From positions 86,593 through 150,592 of the forward strand of contig CALJKV010000069.1 in NCBI GenBank assembly GCA_937974245.1: a DNA stretch of 64,000 nt. Direction: 5' to 3'. Source of the DNA: an uncultured Chloroflexota bacterium (GTDB taxonomy: Bacteria > Chloroflexota > Anaerolineae > Aggregatilineales > Phototrophicaceae). The position numbers and the translations under genes were made by a program. Each line of letters begins with the position of its first letter. Within the stretch, counting starts at the first letter, position 1. The notes below the pieces were generated by a model that had not been told where the DNA came from, did no database searches, and saw only the letters and a program-made list of their open reading frames with translations. This document shows, piece by piece, positions 18,395 through 27,789 of this stretch.

Positions 18395-19444
18395 TCAGCG
18401 GTCAACCGGGATAGCAAAGTACATGCGTCCCGCCGGAGTGTTGATAAAGCGTGTAACCGTCACTTCGATGGTGCGATCCAGGAACATCTTGCCACCTTCA
18501 ATCACCACCATCGTGCCGTCTACCAGATACCCCACACCCTGGTCTTCCTCACGGCCTTCCTGTATAACCCGCAGCGGGAAGGTTTCGCCGGGCAGGTACT
18601 GCGCCCGCACCGCGTTCGAGAGCAGATTGATATTGAGCGCAGTCACACCCTGAGCTTCTGCCACCCGGTTGAGGGGATAATCGTTGGTGATGATAAGCGC
18701 ATTCATCTGGAGCGCCAGCGCCACCAGTTTGTTATCCACTTCATGGGTTTCAGGGATGTCATCTTCAATGACCTTAAAAGGGATATTGTCGTCACGCTGG
18801 AGTTCGTTGAGTTTTTCCAGTCCGTGCTGGCCGCGTTTGCGCCGCAGTGCGTCGGATGAATCCGCGACCTGATGCAGTTCGGCGATCACAAACCGGGGGA
18901 CGATCAGCATCCCACCCAGGAAGCCGGTACGGGCGATTTCCACGATACGCCCATCAATGAGCACACTTGTATCCAGTAAAATCTGCCGCTCCGCGCCGGT
19001 AATCATCCGCAATTTGGCGCGTTTCCCAACCGAATCGCCCACTAAACTCAGTATATCCCGCGCCCGCGCATGAAAAATGGCGAATCCGGTATACCCGATG
19101 AGCAGCATGACAATTACCGGAACAAAGGTCGGTTCATCCGGCACAGAAAGGGAGAGCGGGTAGGTGAGCAGCAACCCTAAGAACAGCCCAACCCCCAGCC
19201 CCAGGAAACTGATGAGCAGGATGCTCGCCGGCATTTCGTTAATCAACTTGGGGAGACCGCGCATCGGACGCACAGTAATCCAGGGCGTCAGGATCAACCC
19301 AAAGAGGATGCCCACCAGGGAGAAGATGAGCGACGTGCTGGTTTCGGCCAGGCCGAATGCTGGGGCGGTTTCTGCGCCTAGACGAGCGCCGATCAGGGCG
19401 AAGACAATCATACCAATAATACGTGAGATAAAATCAGCGGTCAT
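18395..19444 (-). CDS. Membrane PIN/TRAM domain protein (YacL-like)
   Basis: A 349-residue protein of the YacL type. Four N-terminal membrane helices (about 1-125) are followed by a PIN nuclease domain (about 150-265) with acidic residues in LLDTSVLIDGR, VDNKLVALA and IITNDYPLN, and a C-terminal TRAM domain (about 280-345) ending in TVTRFINTPAGRMYF. PIN domains are metal-dependent RNases and TRAM binds RNA, so this is a membrane-tethered RNA-processing protein. The family is common in Firmicutes and Chloroflexota. The physiological RNA target is unknown. Confidence 0.9.
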   Translation of the reverse strand: MTADFISRIIGMIVFALIGARLGAETAPAFGLAETSTSLIFSLVGILFGLILTPWITVRPMRGLPKLINEMPASILLISFLGLGVGLFLGLLLTYPLSLSVPDEPTFVPVIVMLLIGYTGFAIFHARARDILSLVGDSVGKRAKLRMITGAERQILLDTSVLIDGRIVEIARTGFLGGMLIVPRFVIAELHQVADSSDALRRKRGQHGLEKLNELQRDDNIPFKVIEDDIPETHEVDNKLVALALQMNALIITNDYPLNRVAEAQGVTALNINLLSNAVRAQYLPGETFPLRVIQEGREEDQGVGYLVDGTMVVIEGGKMFLDRTIEVTVTRFINTPAGRMYFAIPVDR

Positions 19445-19862
19445 ACCATTTCACTCCAGCACTTGAATGCCGTGGGCCGCCCGTAGGATAAAAGAGGGTT
19501 ACGGGCGAAAATGGCTCAGTCGGGGGTTGGCGTGGCACTGAACGCGGCCCAGATACAGCCAAAGTGCAACCTATAAATACAGAAAATGCAAACGGCCATG
19601 AAGCCGTTTTCGTCCCAGAGGGTGTTATAAAAGCAGGTACTTTCTGGAACGAGTCCCCATCATACCACAAACCACAATGTAACATGGGGCTGGGAGGGAG
19701 TCAATATTTCGGCGGCGCTCAATCGGGAAGTCGTATAGCAGCCACCAGCCCATCCGCGGATAGTACGTCCGATGCGTTATATATGCCGACAAATAGCCTG
19801 CAAGCCTTCTGTCTTTTAAGAAGAATTTCTGCGCAAACAGCCTGATTGTAAGGCGGCGGACA
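19445..19862. other. Intergenic region, 418 bases
   Basis: No convincing gene is present; the short ORFs here lack ribosome sites and family resemblance. The only structure seen is the hairpin at 19590-19609. The region holds the upstream sequences of the PIN/TRAM gene and lies beyond the 3' end of the GNAT gene. Confidence 0.55.
19590..19609. terminator. Small hairpin terminator
   Basis: AAACGGC / GCCGTTT forms a 7-bp stem with a 6-base loop, flanked by A-rich and T-rich bases (TGCAAACGGC ... GCCGTTTTCG), so it could work in either direction. It is most likely a terminator for the GNAT transcript arriving from the right, although it lies 250 bases beyond that stop. Confidence 0.45.
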
Positions 19863-20438
19863 TCATTCCCCCCGGATTTTCGAGAATACGTAAGTATCGC
19901 GGAGTTCATCCTGTGCCCCCCGCGCGTCGTGGCGCAGACAGCCATCCAGCTTGAACCCGGCACGGCGGGCAACGGCGGCGCTGCGTTCATTGCGGACATC
20001 GCAGCGGATTTCTACCCGTTCGGCTCTCAGGGCGGTAAAGGCGAAATAGGTGATGCCATTGACCGCTTCGGTGATGTACCCCTGCCCTTCCAGGCTGGCA
20101 CGCACCCAGTAACCTATCTCGAAGTGCGGCACGGACCAGTCAATGCGATGCAGCCCACTGCCGCCCACAAACAGTCCATCCTCCTTGCAGAAGAGAAGCA
20201 GGGGCAAGTCTTCCCGCAGGATGAAGCGAGCGGCAGAGCGACGGACATGGACTTCGCTCTCTTCGATTGTCGGTGCGATTTGTGCCCAGGGCATCCAGGG
20301 GCGCAGGCTGTCAAGCGATTCGATCACACCTTCATTAACGGCGCGGCCATCGCCGGAACGTGGGGCACGGATCAACAAACGTTCCGTCTCAAAGGAATCG
20401 GGGAAATCGAGTAACAACGGGTTGTCGTGGTCGGACAT
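19863..20438 (-). CDS. GNAT family N-acetyltransferase (RimJ/RimL type)
   Basis: A 191-residue acetyltransferase of the RimJ/RimL-like GNAT subfamily. It begins with ETERLLIRAPRSGD and contains EIGYWVRASLEGQGYITEAV, where the QGYITEA loop is the acetyl-CoA pyrophosphate-binding motif A, then RVEIRCDVRNERSAAVARRAGF. It would transfer acetyl from acetyl-CoA to a protein N-terminus or small amine. It lies 49 bases downstream of the NTase-like gene on the same strand, possibly co-transcribed. Confidence 0.9.
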   Translation of the reverse strand: MSDHDNPLLLDFPDSFETERLLIRAPRSGDGRAVNEGVIESLDSLRPWMPWAQIAPTIEESEVHVRRSAARFILREDLPLLLFCKEDGLFVGGSGLHRIDWSVPHFEIGYWVRASLEGQGYITEAVNGITYFAFTALRAERVEIRCDVRNERSAAVARRAGFKLDGCLRHDARGAQDELRDTYVFSKIRGE

Positions 20439-20487
20439 GGTAGGAACTCTCCTAAACCGGCGGAATGCTGCTCATTATAGCAAAGAT

Positions 20488-20970
20488 TCAACCGGAAGTT
20501 CCCCTGCGCCTCAGGAAATCGTGTAAGAAATTCGCCCGTTCCTGCCGCCCCATTTTCCGGTAGGCTTCAACCTCGTATACCAACGCCAGCACGGGGATTT
20601 GTCGCTCTTCAACGGTAATCCAGCGCCGCCAGTGGGCGATATCCGGAGGCGAGTCCCATGTTCCATCCGGCAGGCGTTTCTCAATGTCTCCGATGATGTC
20701 AACGGCCACAATACCGATGTGCAGTCCGCCGAAATGCGAACGTACCGTTTCCGTGCTGGCGAAAACCACAGGCCGCGTTACATATTCGGATAGATGACGT
20801 GCCACATCATACGCTCCGGCGGAGTCGGTCTGCAGGTCTATGTCATGCACTTCAACCGGGACGCCCTGAAGCGCAAAACTCGCGCTGCCGGTGAGCGCCC
20901 AGATAATGTCACTTCCGGCCAGTCGGTCATGAATAATGCGGAGCGCCGCCTGATGTGCCGCACTGAGCAT
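20488..20970 (-). CDS. Nucleotidyltransferase-fold protein (MNT/AbiEii-like)
   Basis: A 160-residue protein with a minimal nucleotidyltransferase signature. GSASFALQG (the G-S turn) is followed by EVHDIDLQ, which supplies the D-x-D metal-binding pair. No helical partner (HEPN or AbiEi) gene is adjacent. ATG 20970 is preferred over TTG 20991, with AAAGGA upstream. Members include aminoglycoside NTases, MNT antitoxins and AbiEii-like toxins; which applies here cannot be decided. The GNAT gene follows on the same strand. Confidence 0.7.
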   Translation of the reverse strand: MLSAAHQAALRIIHDRLAGSDIIWALTGSASFALQGVPVEVHDIDLQTDSAGAYDVARHLSEYVTRPVVFASTETVRSHFGGLHIGIVAVDIIGDIEKRLPDGTWDSPPDIAHWRRWITVEERQIPVLALVYEVEAYRKMGRQERANFLHDFLRRRGTSG

Positions 20971-21079
20971 GGTGTGTCCCGTTCCTTTCAATCTGGGGCT
21001 GTCGCCGGGGAATAGTGCCGTCCCGACATATGGACACCCTTACTTGACCTGATTTGGCGCAACGTTAATAAACACAACT

Positions 21080-21108
21080 TTGAACCTTTACGAATCCCCC
21101 GGTATAAT
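21080..21108 (+). promoter_or_regulatory. Strong sigma-70-like promoter of the CUT1 ABC operon
   Basis: TTGAAC (21080-21085) and TATAAT (21103-21108) are separated by exactly 17 bases. They lie 54 bases upstream of the solute-binding protein ATG, which has an AGGAG ribosome site at 21151. Confidence 0.8.
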
Positions 21109-21162
21109 TCAACTTGCCCGGTAAACGATGCCGGATAAATTCCTCTTACAAGGAGTCTCGGT

Positions 21163-22479
21163 ATGAAAAAAACACACGTTGTTTCGCTAACAGCATTTAT
21201 CCTCGTGAGCCTGCTGTTGTCGCTTGTCCCGGCCCTGGCGCAGGACAACGCGGTTACACTGGATTTCTATTACCCAACGGCAGTGGACGGCCCGGCCAGC
21301 CAGGTTATTCAAGGCTATGCCGACCAGTTCCACCAACTTTACCCAAATATTACCGTGAATCCGGTCTACACAGGCAGCTATACCCAGACTCGTGACACCG
21401 TCCAGACTGAAGTCAACGCTGGCGATGTGGTCGTGGACGTGGCTGTCATGCTGGCAACGGATCTGTTCAGCTTTGTCGAAGAAGAATCAGTTGTCCCTGT
21501 CCAGACTTTCATTGACGAGATGGACGACGCTGAAGCCTACGTCTCCGACTTCTTCCCGGCCTTCATGGAAAACGGTGTGGATGAAAATGGCGTAATCTGG
21601 TCAATTCCGTTCCAGCGCAGCATTCCAGTCATGTACTACAACGCCGACCTGCTGGAAGCCGAAGGCATCGCCGTGCCGACCAATAATGAAGAACTGCTGG
21701 CTGCGGCGCAAGCCCTGACCACTGCTGAACGCTGGGGGCTGGAAGTGCCGGTTGCTGGTGGCTTCCCCATTTGGCTGTATCAGAGTTTTGCCACCGCCTA
21801 CGGCCAACCGGTTTCCGAAGCTGATCCGACTGAGGTCTACTTCAACACGCCGGAATCGCTGGCAGGGTTGGAATTCCTGACCAAACTTGGCACAGAATAC
21901 GCCGTTGGCCCGGTGGGCGGCAGCGCCTGGGGCGACACCCCCACTGATTTCACCAGCGGTCATGCCGCGATGATCTACCACACCATCGGCAGCTTGACGA
22001 GCATCCTGCAAAATGCTGACTTCACCGTTGGCGTCTCAGCACTGCCCTCTGGCCCGGCGGGCACGGGTGTCAATGATAGTGGCTACGGCGCCCCCACTGG
22101 CGGCGGCAACCTGTATATCTTCGCCTCTTCCACGCCAGAAGAACAAGCAGCGGCTTGGTTGTGGGTACAGTTCCTGTCCTCACCGGAAATCCAGTCGGAC
22201 TGGGGCGCGAACTTTGGCTACATCGCTGCCCGTCAAAGTGCCTGGGAACTCGACCCGCTCAAGAGCCTGGCAGCCGAACATCCCCAGTACCTGCAAAGCG
22301 TGGACGCGCTGCAATACGCCACCCGTGAATTCGCGGCGTACCGGGCGATTGATATTCAGAACATCATCAACGTCGCTCTCAGCAGTGTGATTTCCGGTAG
22401 TGTCCCGCTGGAAGAAGCGGCCAGCGTGCTGGCTACCGCGCAAGACCAGATCGACTCGCTGCTGGCGGACTATAAATAA
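21163..22479 (+). CDS. CUT1 sugar ABC transporter, solute-binding protein
   Basis: A 438-residue extracytoplasmic binding protein. The signal peptide is LTAFILVSLLLSLVPALA followed by QDN. The mature part has the family-1 fold, with VTLDFYYPTA at the start and IPFQRSIPVMYYNADLLEAE typical of glycerol-3-phosphate/oligosaccharide binders (UgpB-like). It would deliver sugar or glycerol-phosphodiester substrates to the two permeases downstream. It has its own strong promoter and is followed by a GC-rich hairpin. No ATPase gene is nearby. Confidence 0.92.
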   Translation: MKKTHVVSLTAFILVSLLLSLVPALAQDNAVTLDFYYPTAVDGPASQVIQGYADQFHQLYPNITVNPVYTGSYTQTRDTVQTEVNAGDVVVDVAVMLATDLFSFVEEESVVPVQTFIDEMDDAEAYVSDFFPAFMENGVDENGVIWSIPFQRSIPVMYYNADLLEAEGIAVPTNNEELLAAAQALTTAERWGLEVPVAGGFPIWLYQSFATAYGQPVSEADPTEVYFNTPESLAGLEFLTKLGTEYAVGPVGGSAWGDTPTDFTSGHAAMIYHTIGSLTSILQNADFTVGVSALPSGPAGTGVNDSGYGAPTGGGNLYIFASSTPEEQAAAWLWVQFLSSPEIQSDWGANFGYIAARQSAWELDPLKSLAAEHPQYLQSVDALQYATREFAAYRAIDIQNIINVALSSVISGSVPLEEAASVLATAQDQIDSLLADYK

Positions 22480-22494
22480 GCGAATATGCCCTTT

Positions 22495-22521
22495 GGGGAG
22501 GGGAAGATTGTACCCCTCCCC
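22495..22521 (+). terminator. GC-rich intercistronic hairpin
   Basis: A perfect 9-bp stem (GGGGAGGGG / CCCCTCCCC) with a 9-base loop lies 15 bases after the binding-protein stop, with no T-tract. In ABC operons such hairpins often protect the upstream mRNA and reduce permease expression, so this is probably an attenuator or stabiliser rather than a full terminator. Confidence 0.6.
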
Positions 22522-22545
22522 GCATTGAACCAATCATTTCCTGTA

Positions 22546-22574
22546 GTAGGAGAGGGTCTCAGACCCTCCCCTAC
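22546..22574. repeat. Small palindromic repeat (GTAGG...CCTAC)
   Basis: A 14-bp stem with one mismatch and a single-base centre, running from GTAGGAGAGGGTCT to AGACCCTCCCCTAC. It resembles the GTAGGG-bounded palindrome at 34239-34291, suggesting a dispersed REP-like family in this genome. Confidence 0.55.
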
Positions 22575-22604
22575 ACTCGTGTGATGAACATTCAAGGAAT
22601 CGCT

Positions 22605-23555
22605 ATGGATGCCCAGGCACAACCGATTACCGCCAGCGTAGTTCCCATATCACGGCGGGCGACTCGTAGTTGGGCGCAGCGGTTATTCCCGTATCTGTTG
22701 GTCGCGCCCACCCTGGTGTTCGTCATCCTCTTCACGCTGCTCCCGGCCACGCGCACCGTCGTAGACAGCACGATGGAGCCGGGACGCCGGGCATCCGACC
22801 CATTCACGTTCGTCGGACTGGAAAACTACGGTGATTTATTCAATCCGTCGCACCACATTGGGTCACGTTTCACCCGCATTCTCGGCAACACGCTAATCTT
22901 CTCGCTGGTCACACTGGGCGTGAGCGTGCCGCTGGCGCTGCTCTTCGCCATGCTGCTCAACCGCCCGATTCGCTTCATGGGTATCTGGCGTTTCAGCCTG
23001 TTTTACCCATCCCTCCTGCCCCTCATCGGCGCGGCCAGTATCTGGGCGTTCTTATATTCCGATAGCATCGGCCTCTTCAATACCATCCTGCGCTCATTCG
23101 GCCTGCAAACCATTAACTGGACAGGTGACCCGAACACGGTGCTGTGGTCTATCATCGGCATGAATATCTGGAAGCAGACCGGCTATTACATGATTTTTTA
23201 CCTGGCCGGGCTGCAAAGCATCCCACGCGATATTTACGAAGCCGCTGCCCTGGATGGCGCGAACTTCCGCCAGCAGTTCTTCGCGCTCACCCTGCCGCTG
23301 CTGCGCCGCACGACCCTGTTTGTGGTCGTTATCTCATCCATTTTCGCCTTCCAGACCGTTGAGCAGCTTCAGGCGCTCAACCAGGGCAACCCGGCAGACC
23401 GGGGCAACCTGCTCCTCTACTTCATCTTCCAGAATATCGGGGAACGCCGCAACTGGGGCTATATCAACGCCATGACGGTAATTCTCGTGGCGATTCTGCT
23501 GGTCTTCACGATTTCCAACTTTGTGTTCTTTGAAAAAGGGCAGGAAGATGAGTAA
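22605..23555 (+). CDS. CUT1 ABC transporter permease 1 (MalF-like)
   Basis: A 316-residue inner-membrane permease with six predicted helices. The ATPase-contact EAA loop reads IYEAAALDGANFRQQFFALT, then LPLL. ATG 22605 is preferred because AAGGA lies 7 bases upstream; GTG 22581 and ATG 22584 would overlap the palindrome leader. It pairs with the next gene (overlap of 8 bases) to form the membrane channel of a family-1 carbohydrate importer. The cognate ATPase is probably a shared MsmX/UgpC-type protein encoded elsewhere. Confidence 0.92.
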   Translation: MDAQAQPITASVVPISRRATRSWAQRLFPYLLVAPTLVFVILFTLLPATRTVVDSTMEPGRRASDPFTFVGLENYGDLFNPSHHIGSRFTRILGNTLIFSLVTLGVSVPLALLFAMLLNRPIRFMGIWRFSLFYPSLLPLIGAASIWAFLYSDSIGLFNTILRSFGLQTINWTGDPNTVLWSIIGMNIWKQTGYYMIFYLAGLQSIPRDIYEAAALDGANFRQQFFALTLPLLRRTTLFVVVISSIFAFQTVEQLQALNQGNPADRGNLLLYFIFQNIGERRNWGYINAMTVILVAILLVFTISNFVFFEKGQEDE

Positions 23556-24375
23556 GCGCACCTTTGGCAGCCGCCTGGCCGACGCCGCTACTGTGAGCCT
23601 GGCGTTCTTCTGGCTGATTCCGCTCATCTTCAGCCTGCTGATGAGTTTCCGCCCCCAGGCCGAACCGATTACCATTGGCAACATCTTTGTTGGCAGCCGG
23701 ATCACGTTTGAGAACTACGCGGCGGCGCTGCAAGTCGCGCCCTGGGCGTGGCACTATATCACCAGTATCCTGTTTGTGTTCGGCGTGCTGGCCGTGCAGA
23801 TCGTCACCGTGACAATGGCCGGCTATGCCTTCGCCCGGCTGCGCTTCCGGGGGCGCAATCTGCTCCTGTTCGTCATCCTGCTGCAATTGATGATTCCCAG
23901 TGGCGTGTTGCTGGTGCAGAACTTCGCCACCATCCGCGCCCTCGACCTGTTCGATACCCGCTGGGCGCTGATGCTGCCCTACTGGGGGTCGGCCTTTGGC
24001 GTGCTGCTCATGCGACAGACGTTTCGCGGGATTCCCTACGAACTGGAAGAGGCCGCCCGCATTGACGGCGCGAGCTGGCTCCAGATCATGCGCCATGTGT
24101 ACGTCCCCCTCTCGATTCCGGCCTATGTCGCCTTCGGGCTAGTCTCCATCAGCAGCCATTGGAATGAGTTCCTGTGGCCGTTCATCGTCACCCGCACCGA
24201 GGAAGTCCGCCCGCTGACCGTCGGCCTGAACAAGCTGTATGGCACCACCGAAGTTGGGGCGCTCTACGGGCAGTTGATGGCGGGGACGCTGCTGGTGATC
24301 GCGCCGCTGGTGATCCTGTTCATCCTCTTCCAGCGCCGCTTCATTGAAAGTTTCGCCACCAGCGGGATTAAGTGA
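23548..24375 (+). CDS. CUT1 ABC transporter permease 2 (MalG-like)
   Basis: A 275-residue permease with six predicted helices. The EAA loop is ELEEAARIDGASWLQIMRHV, then YVPLSIP. ATG 23548 overlaps the previous gene's stop (ATGAGTAA), showing translational coupling. It forms the second half of the channel fed by the binding protein at 21163. The operon ends here without an ATPase or an adjacent regulator. Confidence 0.92.
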   Translation: MSKRTFGSRLADAATVSLAFFWLIPLIFSLLMSFRPQAEPITIGNIFVGSRITFENYAAALQVAPWAWHYITSILFVFGVLAVQIVTVTMAGYAFARLRFRGRNLLLFVILLQLMIPSGVLLVQNFATIRALDLFDTRWALMLPYWGSAFGVLLMRQTFRGIPYELEEAARIDGASWLQIMRHVYVPLSIPAYVAFGLVSISSHWNEFLWPFIVTRTEEVRPLTVGLNKLYGTTEVGALYGQLMAGTLLVIAPLVILFILFQRRFIESFATSGIK

Positions 24376-24427
24376 GCGCGTACTTCAACGCCCAAGAATT
24401 ACCCGTTGGGGATGAGGGATTGAGGAT

Positions 24428-25690
24428 ATGAAGAAACTTCCATCTCCAGATTCGTTATCTGTGAGAAATATCATCCGTAGTAGACGTTTCGCAGTCTTGC
24501 TGTTTATTGCAATCACGGCGATTTTGTATTTGTTTCTATCTAATGCTCGCCCTCAGGCTTTTTCACTGAATACGGCTGATGGTCATGACATGCTCGCCTA
24601 TGTTTCCAGCAGCGATCAGTTGATGCTGTACGACCCGCGTGATCGCACCGAAACCGCCCTGCTGGATGATGTTCGCAGCTTCAAACTTAGCCCGGATGGT
24701 CGAGTCGCTTTCAAGAAGCTGGATGAAAATGACACAGTTCTTTACATCTTTGACCCATCAAGCGATACACTCACGCCGGTCATCACTGAGAATCCTGACG
24801 CTTATAATTCCCCTCTGGCCTGGAGTCCCGATGGACGTTATCTGGCATTCGGTTCGTATCATGAGCCAGAGGGGCTTTCGCTATACGTCTGGGATGGTGA
24901 AACCGCCACTAACGTGATGCCAGAGAATCCGCTGGCTGCGGCAGTCCGGTTTTACGTGGATTGGAGCCACGACGGACGGCTCGCGTTTCAGGTTATCTAT
25001 GGTTGGTCAAATCTGGATATACCCCCTGAGGTTTATGTGTGGGATGGTCATACGATGACCAATCTAAATCCGAACCCGGATGGCTGGGATGGGTACGCAT
25101 CTTGGAGCGAAGATGGCAAGTTATTGTTTGGTTCGCGCCGGGATGATGATTTCAGTTACTATGTGTGGGATGGCGTGTCATTCAAGGATGGCTTACCCGA
25201 TGCGGATACATTCATTCCGGTTGCCCCTGAGTTGGAACCCGATTATCCAGTGTGGGTAACTGATAACATCATCGCATTCTCAGTGAACCGCCAGTTCCTG
25301 ATTTTCCCCAGGAACATAATCATGCTCTGGGATGTGGAGAGCGGAAGGGTCATTAGTGAGTATCCGGTTTCGAGTGACAACGCATGGAGTTACTTAGCTG
25401 AAGGCGGGCAGGTGATTATATCCTCCCACCTCGCGTCGGGACTGCCCAGTTATTACCTTGATGTCGAGAGTACCGAAGGTCAAATTCTGTTTACTACAGA
25501 AACCGGTGAATATGCATGGAGTCCGGACGGGTATCTGGCGTATTGTAGAACAGATGGCAGGCCAGGTGGGAGCATTAACTGGGTTTTGTCTCTGTGGGAT
25601 GGTCAAGAAAGCTGGGATGTCACCAGGGTAAGTTACAGGCCTGCACAATGGCAGAGCGAACAATATACATTTTCCTGCAATAACGGTTAA
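24428..25690 (+). CDS. Membrane-anchored beta-propeller (TolB/WD40-like) protein
   Basis: A 420-residue protein. One N-terminal membrane helix (about 19-38, AVLLFIAITAILYLFL) is followed by a propeller of repeats with WSPDGRYLAFGS and YVWDG motifs (SPDGR, WSHDGRLAF, WSEDGKLLFGS). It is predicted to be extracytoplasmic. TolB/PD40-type propellers mediate protein-protein binding. It starts 52 bases after the ABC operon but is less GC-rich, and a separate transcription unit is possible. No function can be given. Confidence 0.75.
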   Translation: MKKLPSPDSLSVRNIIRSRRFAVLLFIAITAILYLFLSNARPQAFSLNTADGHDMLAYVSSSDQLMLYDPRDRTETALLDDVRSFKLSPDGRVAFKKLDENDTVLYIFDPSSDTLTPVITENPDAYNSPLAWSPDGRYLAFGSYHEPEGLSLYVWDGETATNVMPENPLAAAVRFYVDWSHDGRLAFQVIYGWSNLDIPPEVYVWDGHTMTNLNPNPDGWDGYASWSEDGKLLFGSRRDDDFSYYVWDGVSFKDGLPDADTFIPVAPELEPDYPVWVTDNIIAFSVNRQFLIFPRNIIMLWDVESGRVISEYPVSSDNAWSYLAEGGQVIISSHLASGLPSYYLDVESTEGQILFTTETGEYAWSPDGYLAYCRTDGRPGGSINWVLSLWDGQESWDVTRVSYRPAQWQSEQYTFSCNNG

Positions 25691-25729
25691 GGTTTCTACC
25701 TATACGGGTTCTGCGTATCACAGTGAATC

Positions 25730-25756
25730 AAAGAGCGCCATTTTCCGGCGCTCTTT
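25730..25756. terminator. Bidirectional rho-independent terminator
   Basis: A perfect 10-bp stem (AAAGAGCGCC / GGCGCTCTTT) with a 7-base loop lies between the convergent propeller and SH3b genes. The A-run on one side and T-run on the other give a U-tail in both directions. Confidence 0.85.
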
Positions 25757-25787
25757 TCGTTTAGAGGTGACCCGCGAAAACCACGAT

Positions 25788-27428
25788 TCACTCAACCCGT
25801 ATCTGGCAGACTTTGTGAGACCATGATTCGCCCGGCTCGAAAGGATTTTGTGCCCAATCCGGCTTGATCTGAACCGTCGGGGTGTACTGCACCTCCACAT
25901 TATGGATACCTGCGGTTGCTACCCAGGCCGTAGACCACATAATGGCAATACCTGATGCTGTTCCAACTCCCTCGTAGACAACAGTCCCATCCACGAAGAG
26001 TCTGCCGATGATGTCGCCAACAGAGACCACGCTCGATCCATACCAATCAATTATCGGAATAATATCTCCGACTTCGGCATAAATGACGCGCTCACTGGTG
26101 CAGGTGAGGTCTGTCGAATGGCCGGATGTCGTGGGTTGAGAAGGACGGTCATCCGCATAAGCGACACTATCACAGTTTCCACTTGCCGTCACCAGATCAA
26201 CACGCACCCACTGCCGGGCGGATACCCGCCACCAGACAAAACCGTCTCCCCCGTTCGTCCAGCCGGTGACCCGGTAGGGACGGTTCGCATCCAGTGTTCC
26301 GGTAGCAAAATAGGCCGTTGCAGGGCCTTCACGGAAGTTTGTAAGGTCAGATTCGGACACAATCCGGCATCCGGCCAGGCGAGTAATATCTCGTGGTCGC
26401 AGTGGTTCGATGAGTTCGATCTGGCGGGGCAGCAGGGAAAGTGGCAGCGCCTGCAAATCCTCAGGGTTATAGGGCGTTGGGTCAGCGGGGACATCGTTCA
26501 CAAGTAGATTTTCATCAATCAGAACGGAACTGCCAGCCCCTGCCGGAACAATCACAGATTTTGCCAGGGCGCTCAATGTGCCGCTGCCTTCAAGGATGCT
26601 GACAAATAACCCGTTGCCCGCTTCCGCCTGCAAAAACGCCGTTCCACTCAATTGAAAGTCCACGCCGTTGACCTGCAACCGGATGTCCCCCGCAGCTTCG
26701 GGGGTTTGCACGAGCAAGCCGCTGTTCGGGGCTTCGGCACAGCCTGCATCACCCAGGCCCGTTTGCAGCGTAAACGCCTGCATCGGCGCATAGCTAGGCG
26801 TATCGTTGTCAATAACGCGGAGTGTGGTCAGATCAGCATCCGCTTGTACCAGGTAGCCAACGATCCATCCTGCTCCGCCCTCGCCCAACTGGGCGTGGTA
26901 CCAATCCCCCGCCGCGTTACGCCCATTCAGGGTGATCGGAATGCCCGGATCGAGAATGCTCACAATAGAACCCTGGGTCGAGGGGGCGCTGCGTACATTG
27001 ATCGCATTCGGGGCGATAATCCGCGCTTCAATCTGTGCAGCATCGCCCAGGTTATCAAGCACTGCACCACCAAAGAGCAGCAGGCTGACATTCTCGCTGG
27101 TTGACGCCGGAAGATCAGCCTGTATGTTCACAATTGCCACCGCCCATGCTTCGTCGTCCAGATTCAGAGGGCTGAGTACAAGCCGCTGAACACCCTCAAC
27201 GTTGAGTAAATCACCTGGATTCCCGAAAGTGGCCTCACTTGTCGTTCGCGTCGTGGCCGTGATTGCAGGATGGCCGAAACACAATTGGTTGCGTCCGGTT
27301 GCCTCACAGGTGGAAGCCGCTGTCTCTAGAGCAGCGCGGACAAGCGCAGGGCAATCCGTCTGAGCGGCCACAATAGTCAGACCGAGGAACAGCACCATGA
27401 GGGTTGATACAATCTTGATGATACGCAT
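25788..27428 (-). CDS. Secreted SH3b-domain protein
   Basis: A 546-residue exported protein with signal peptide IVSTLMVLFLGLTIVAAQ. An SH3b domain occurs at about residues 150-205 (APNAINVRSAPSTQGSIVSI, then WYHAQLGEGGAGWIVGYLV). A second SH3b-like unit is near 355-420 (NFREGPATAYFATGTLDANR, then WWRVSARQWVRVDLV). A FecR/pectin-like segment lies between (about 225-300). The C-terminal ~110 residues form a beta-rich module of unknown type. Cys pairs suggest disulphides. It probably binds the cell wall or glycans outside the membrane. It is related in style to the SH3b proteins at 47.5 kb and in the two TIR proteins. Confidence 0.8.
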   Translation of the reverse strand: MRIIKIVSTLMVLFLGLTIVAAQTDCPALVRAALETAASTCEATGRNQLCFGHPAITATTRTTSEATFGNPGDLLNVEGVQRLVLSPLNLDDEAWAVAIVNIQADLPASTSENVSLLLFGGAVLDNLGDAAQIEARIIAPNAINVRSAPSTQGSIVSILDPGIPITLNGRNAAGDWYHAQLGEGGAGWIVGYLVQADADLTTLRVIDNDTPSYAPMQAFTLQTGLGDAGCAEAPNSGLLVQTPEAAGDIRLQVNGVDFQLSGTAFLQAEAGNGLFVSILEGSGTLSALAKSVIVPAGAGSSVLIDENLLVNDVPADPTPYNPEDLQALPLSLLPRQIELIEPLRPRDITRLAGCRIVSESDLTNFREGPATAYFATGTLDANRPYRVTGWTNGGDGFVWWRVSARQWVRVDLVTASGNCDSVAYADDRPSQPTTSGHSTDLTCTSERVIYAEVGDIIPIIDWYGSSVVSVGDIIGRLFVDGTVVYEGVGTASGIAIMWSTAWVATAGIHNVEVQYTPTVQIKPDWAQNPFEPGESWSHKVCQIRVE

Positions 27429-27789
27429 AATCTTGCACCACGACCTTTATGTTGTCGAAATCAATGGAACACGAGAGGATTTTTACAAAGAAACTCTACC
27501 CTCAATTATATCCAACAATGTCTTGCCGACACAGTTATCAGGAAATACTGCGCAGAACCTCGCCGCCAACGGGTGTTATCCCGTGATTTTGCCAGAGCGG
27601 TAACCTGAAGATTGAACGCGGTTAAAAACGGCTTTTCATCTCCCGTATCATCTTCTACACCCTGGCGTAACCCCAGGTCACGCTGCGTTTGTACCTGCGC
27701 ATTAACCGGTGGGATAGATTTTCCGGCGGAATCCCCGTACAGTAACAATTGTATTTGATTTCGTTTTGGAAGTGAGAGGGAATACATCC
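27429..27789. other. Divergent intergenic region, 361 bases
   Basis: This lies between the minus-strand SH3b gene and the plus-strand FTR1 gene and should hold both promoters, but no convincing -35/-10 pair, iron box, riboswitch or small gene could be recognised. Confidence 0.5.
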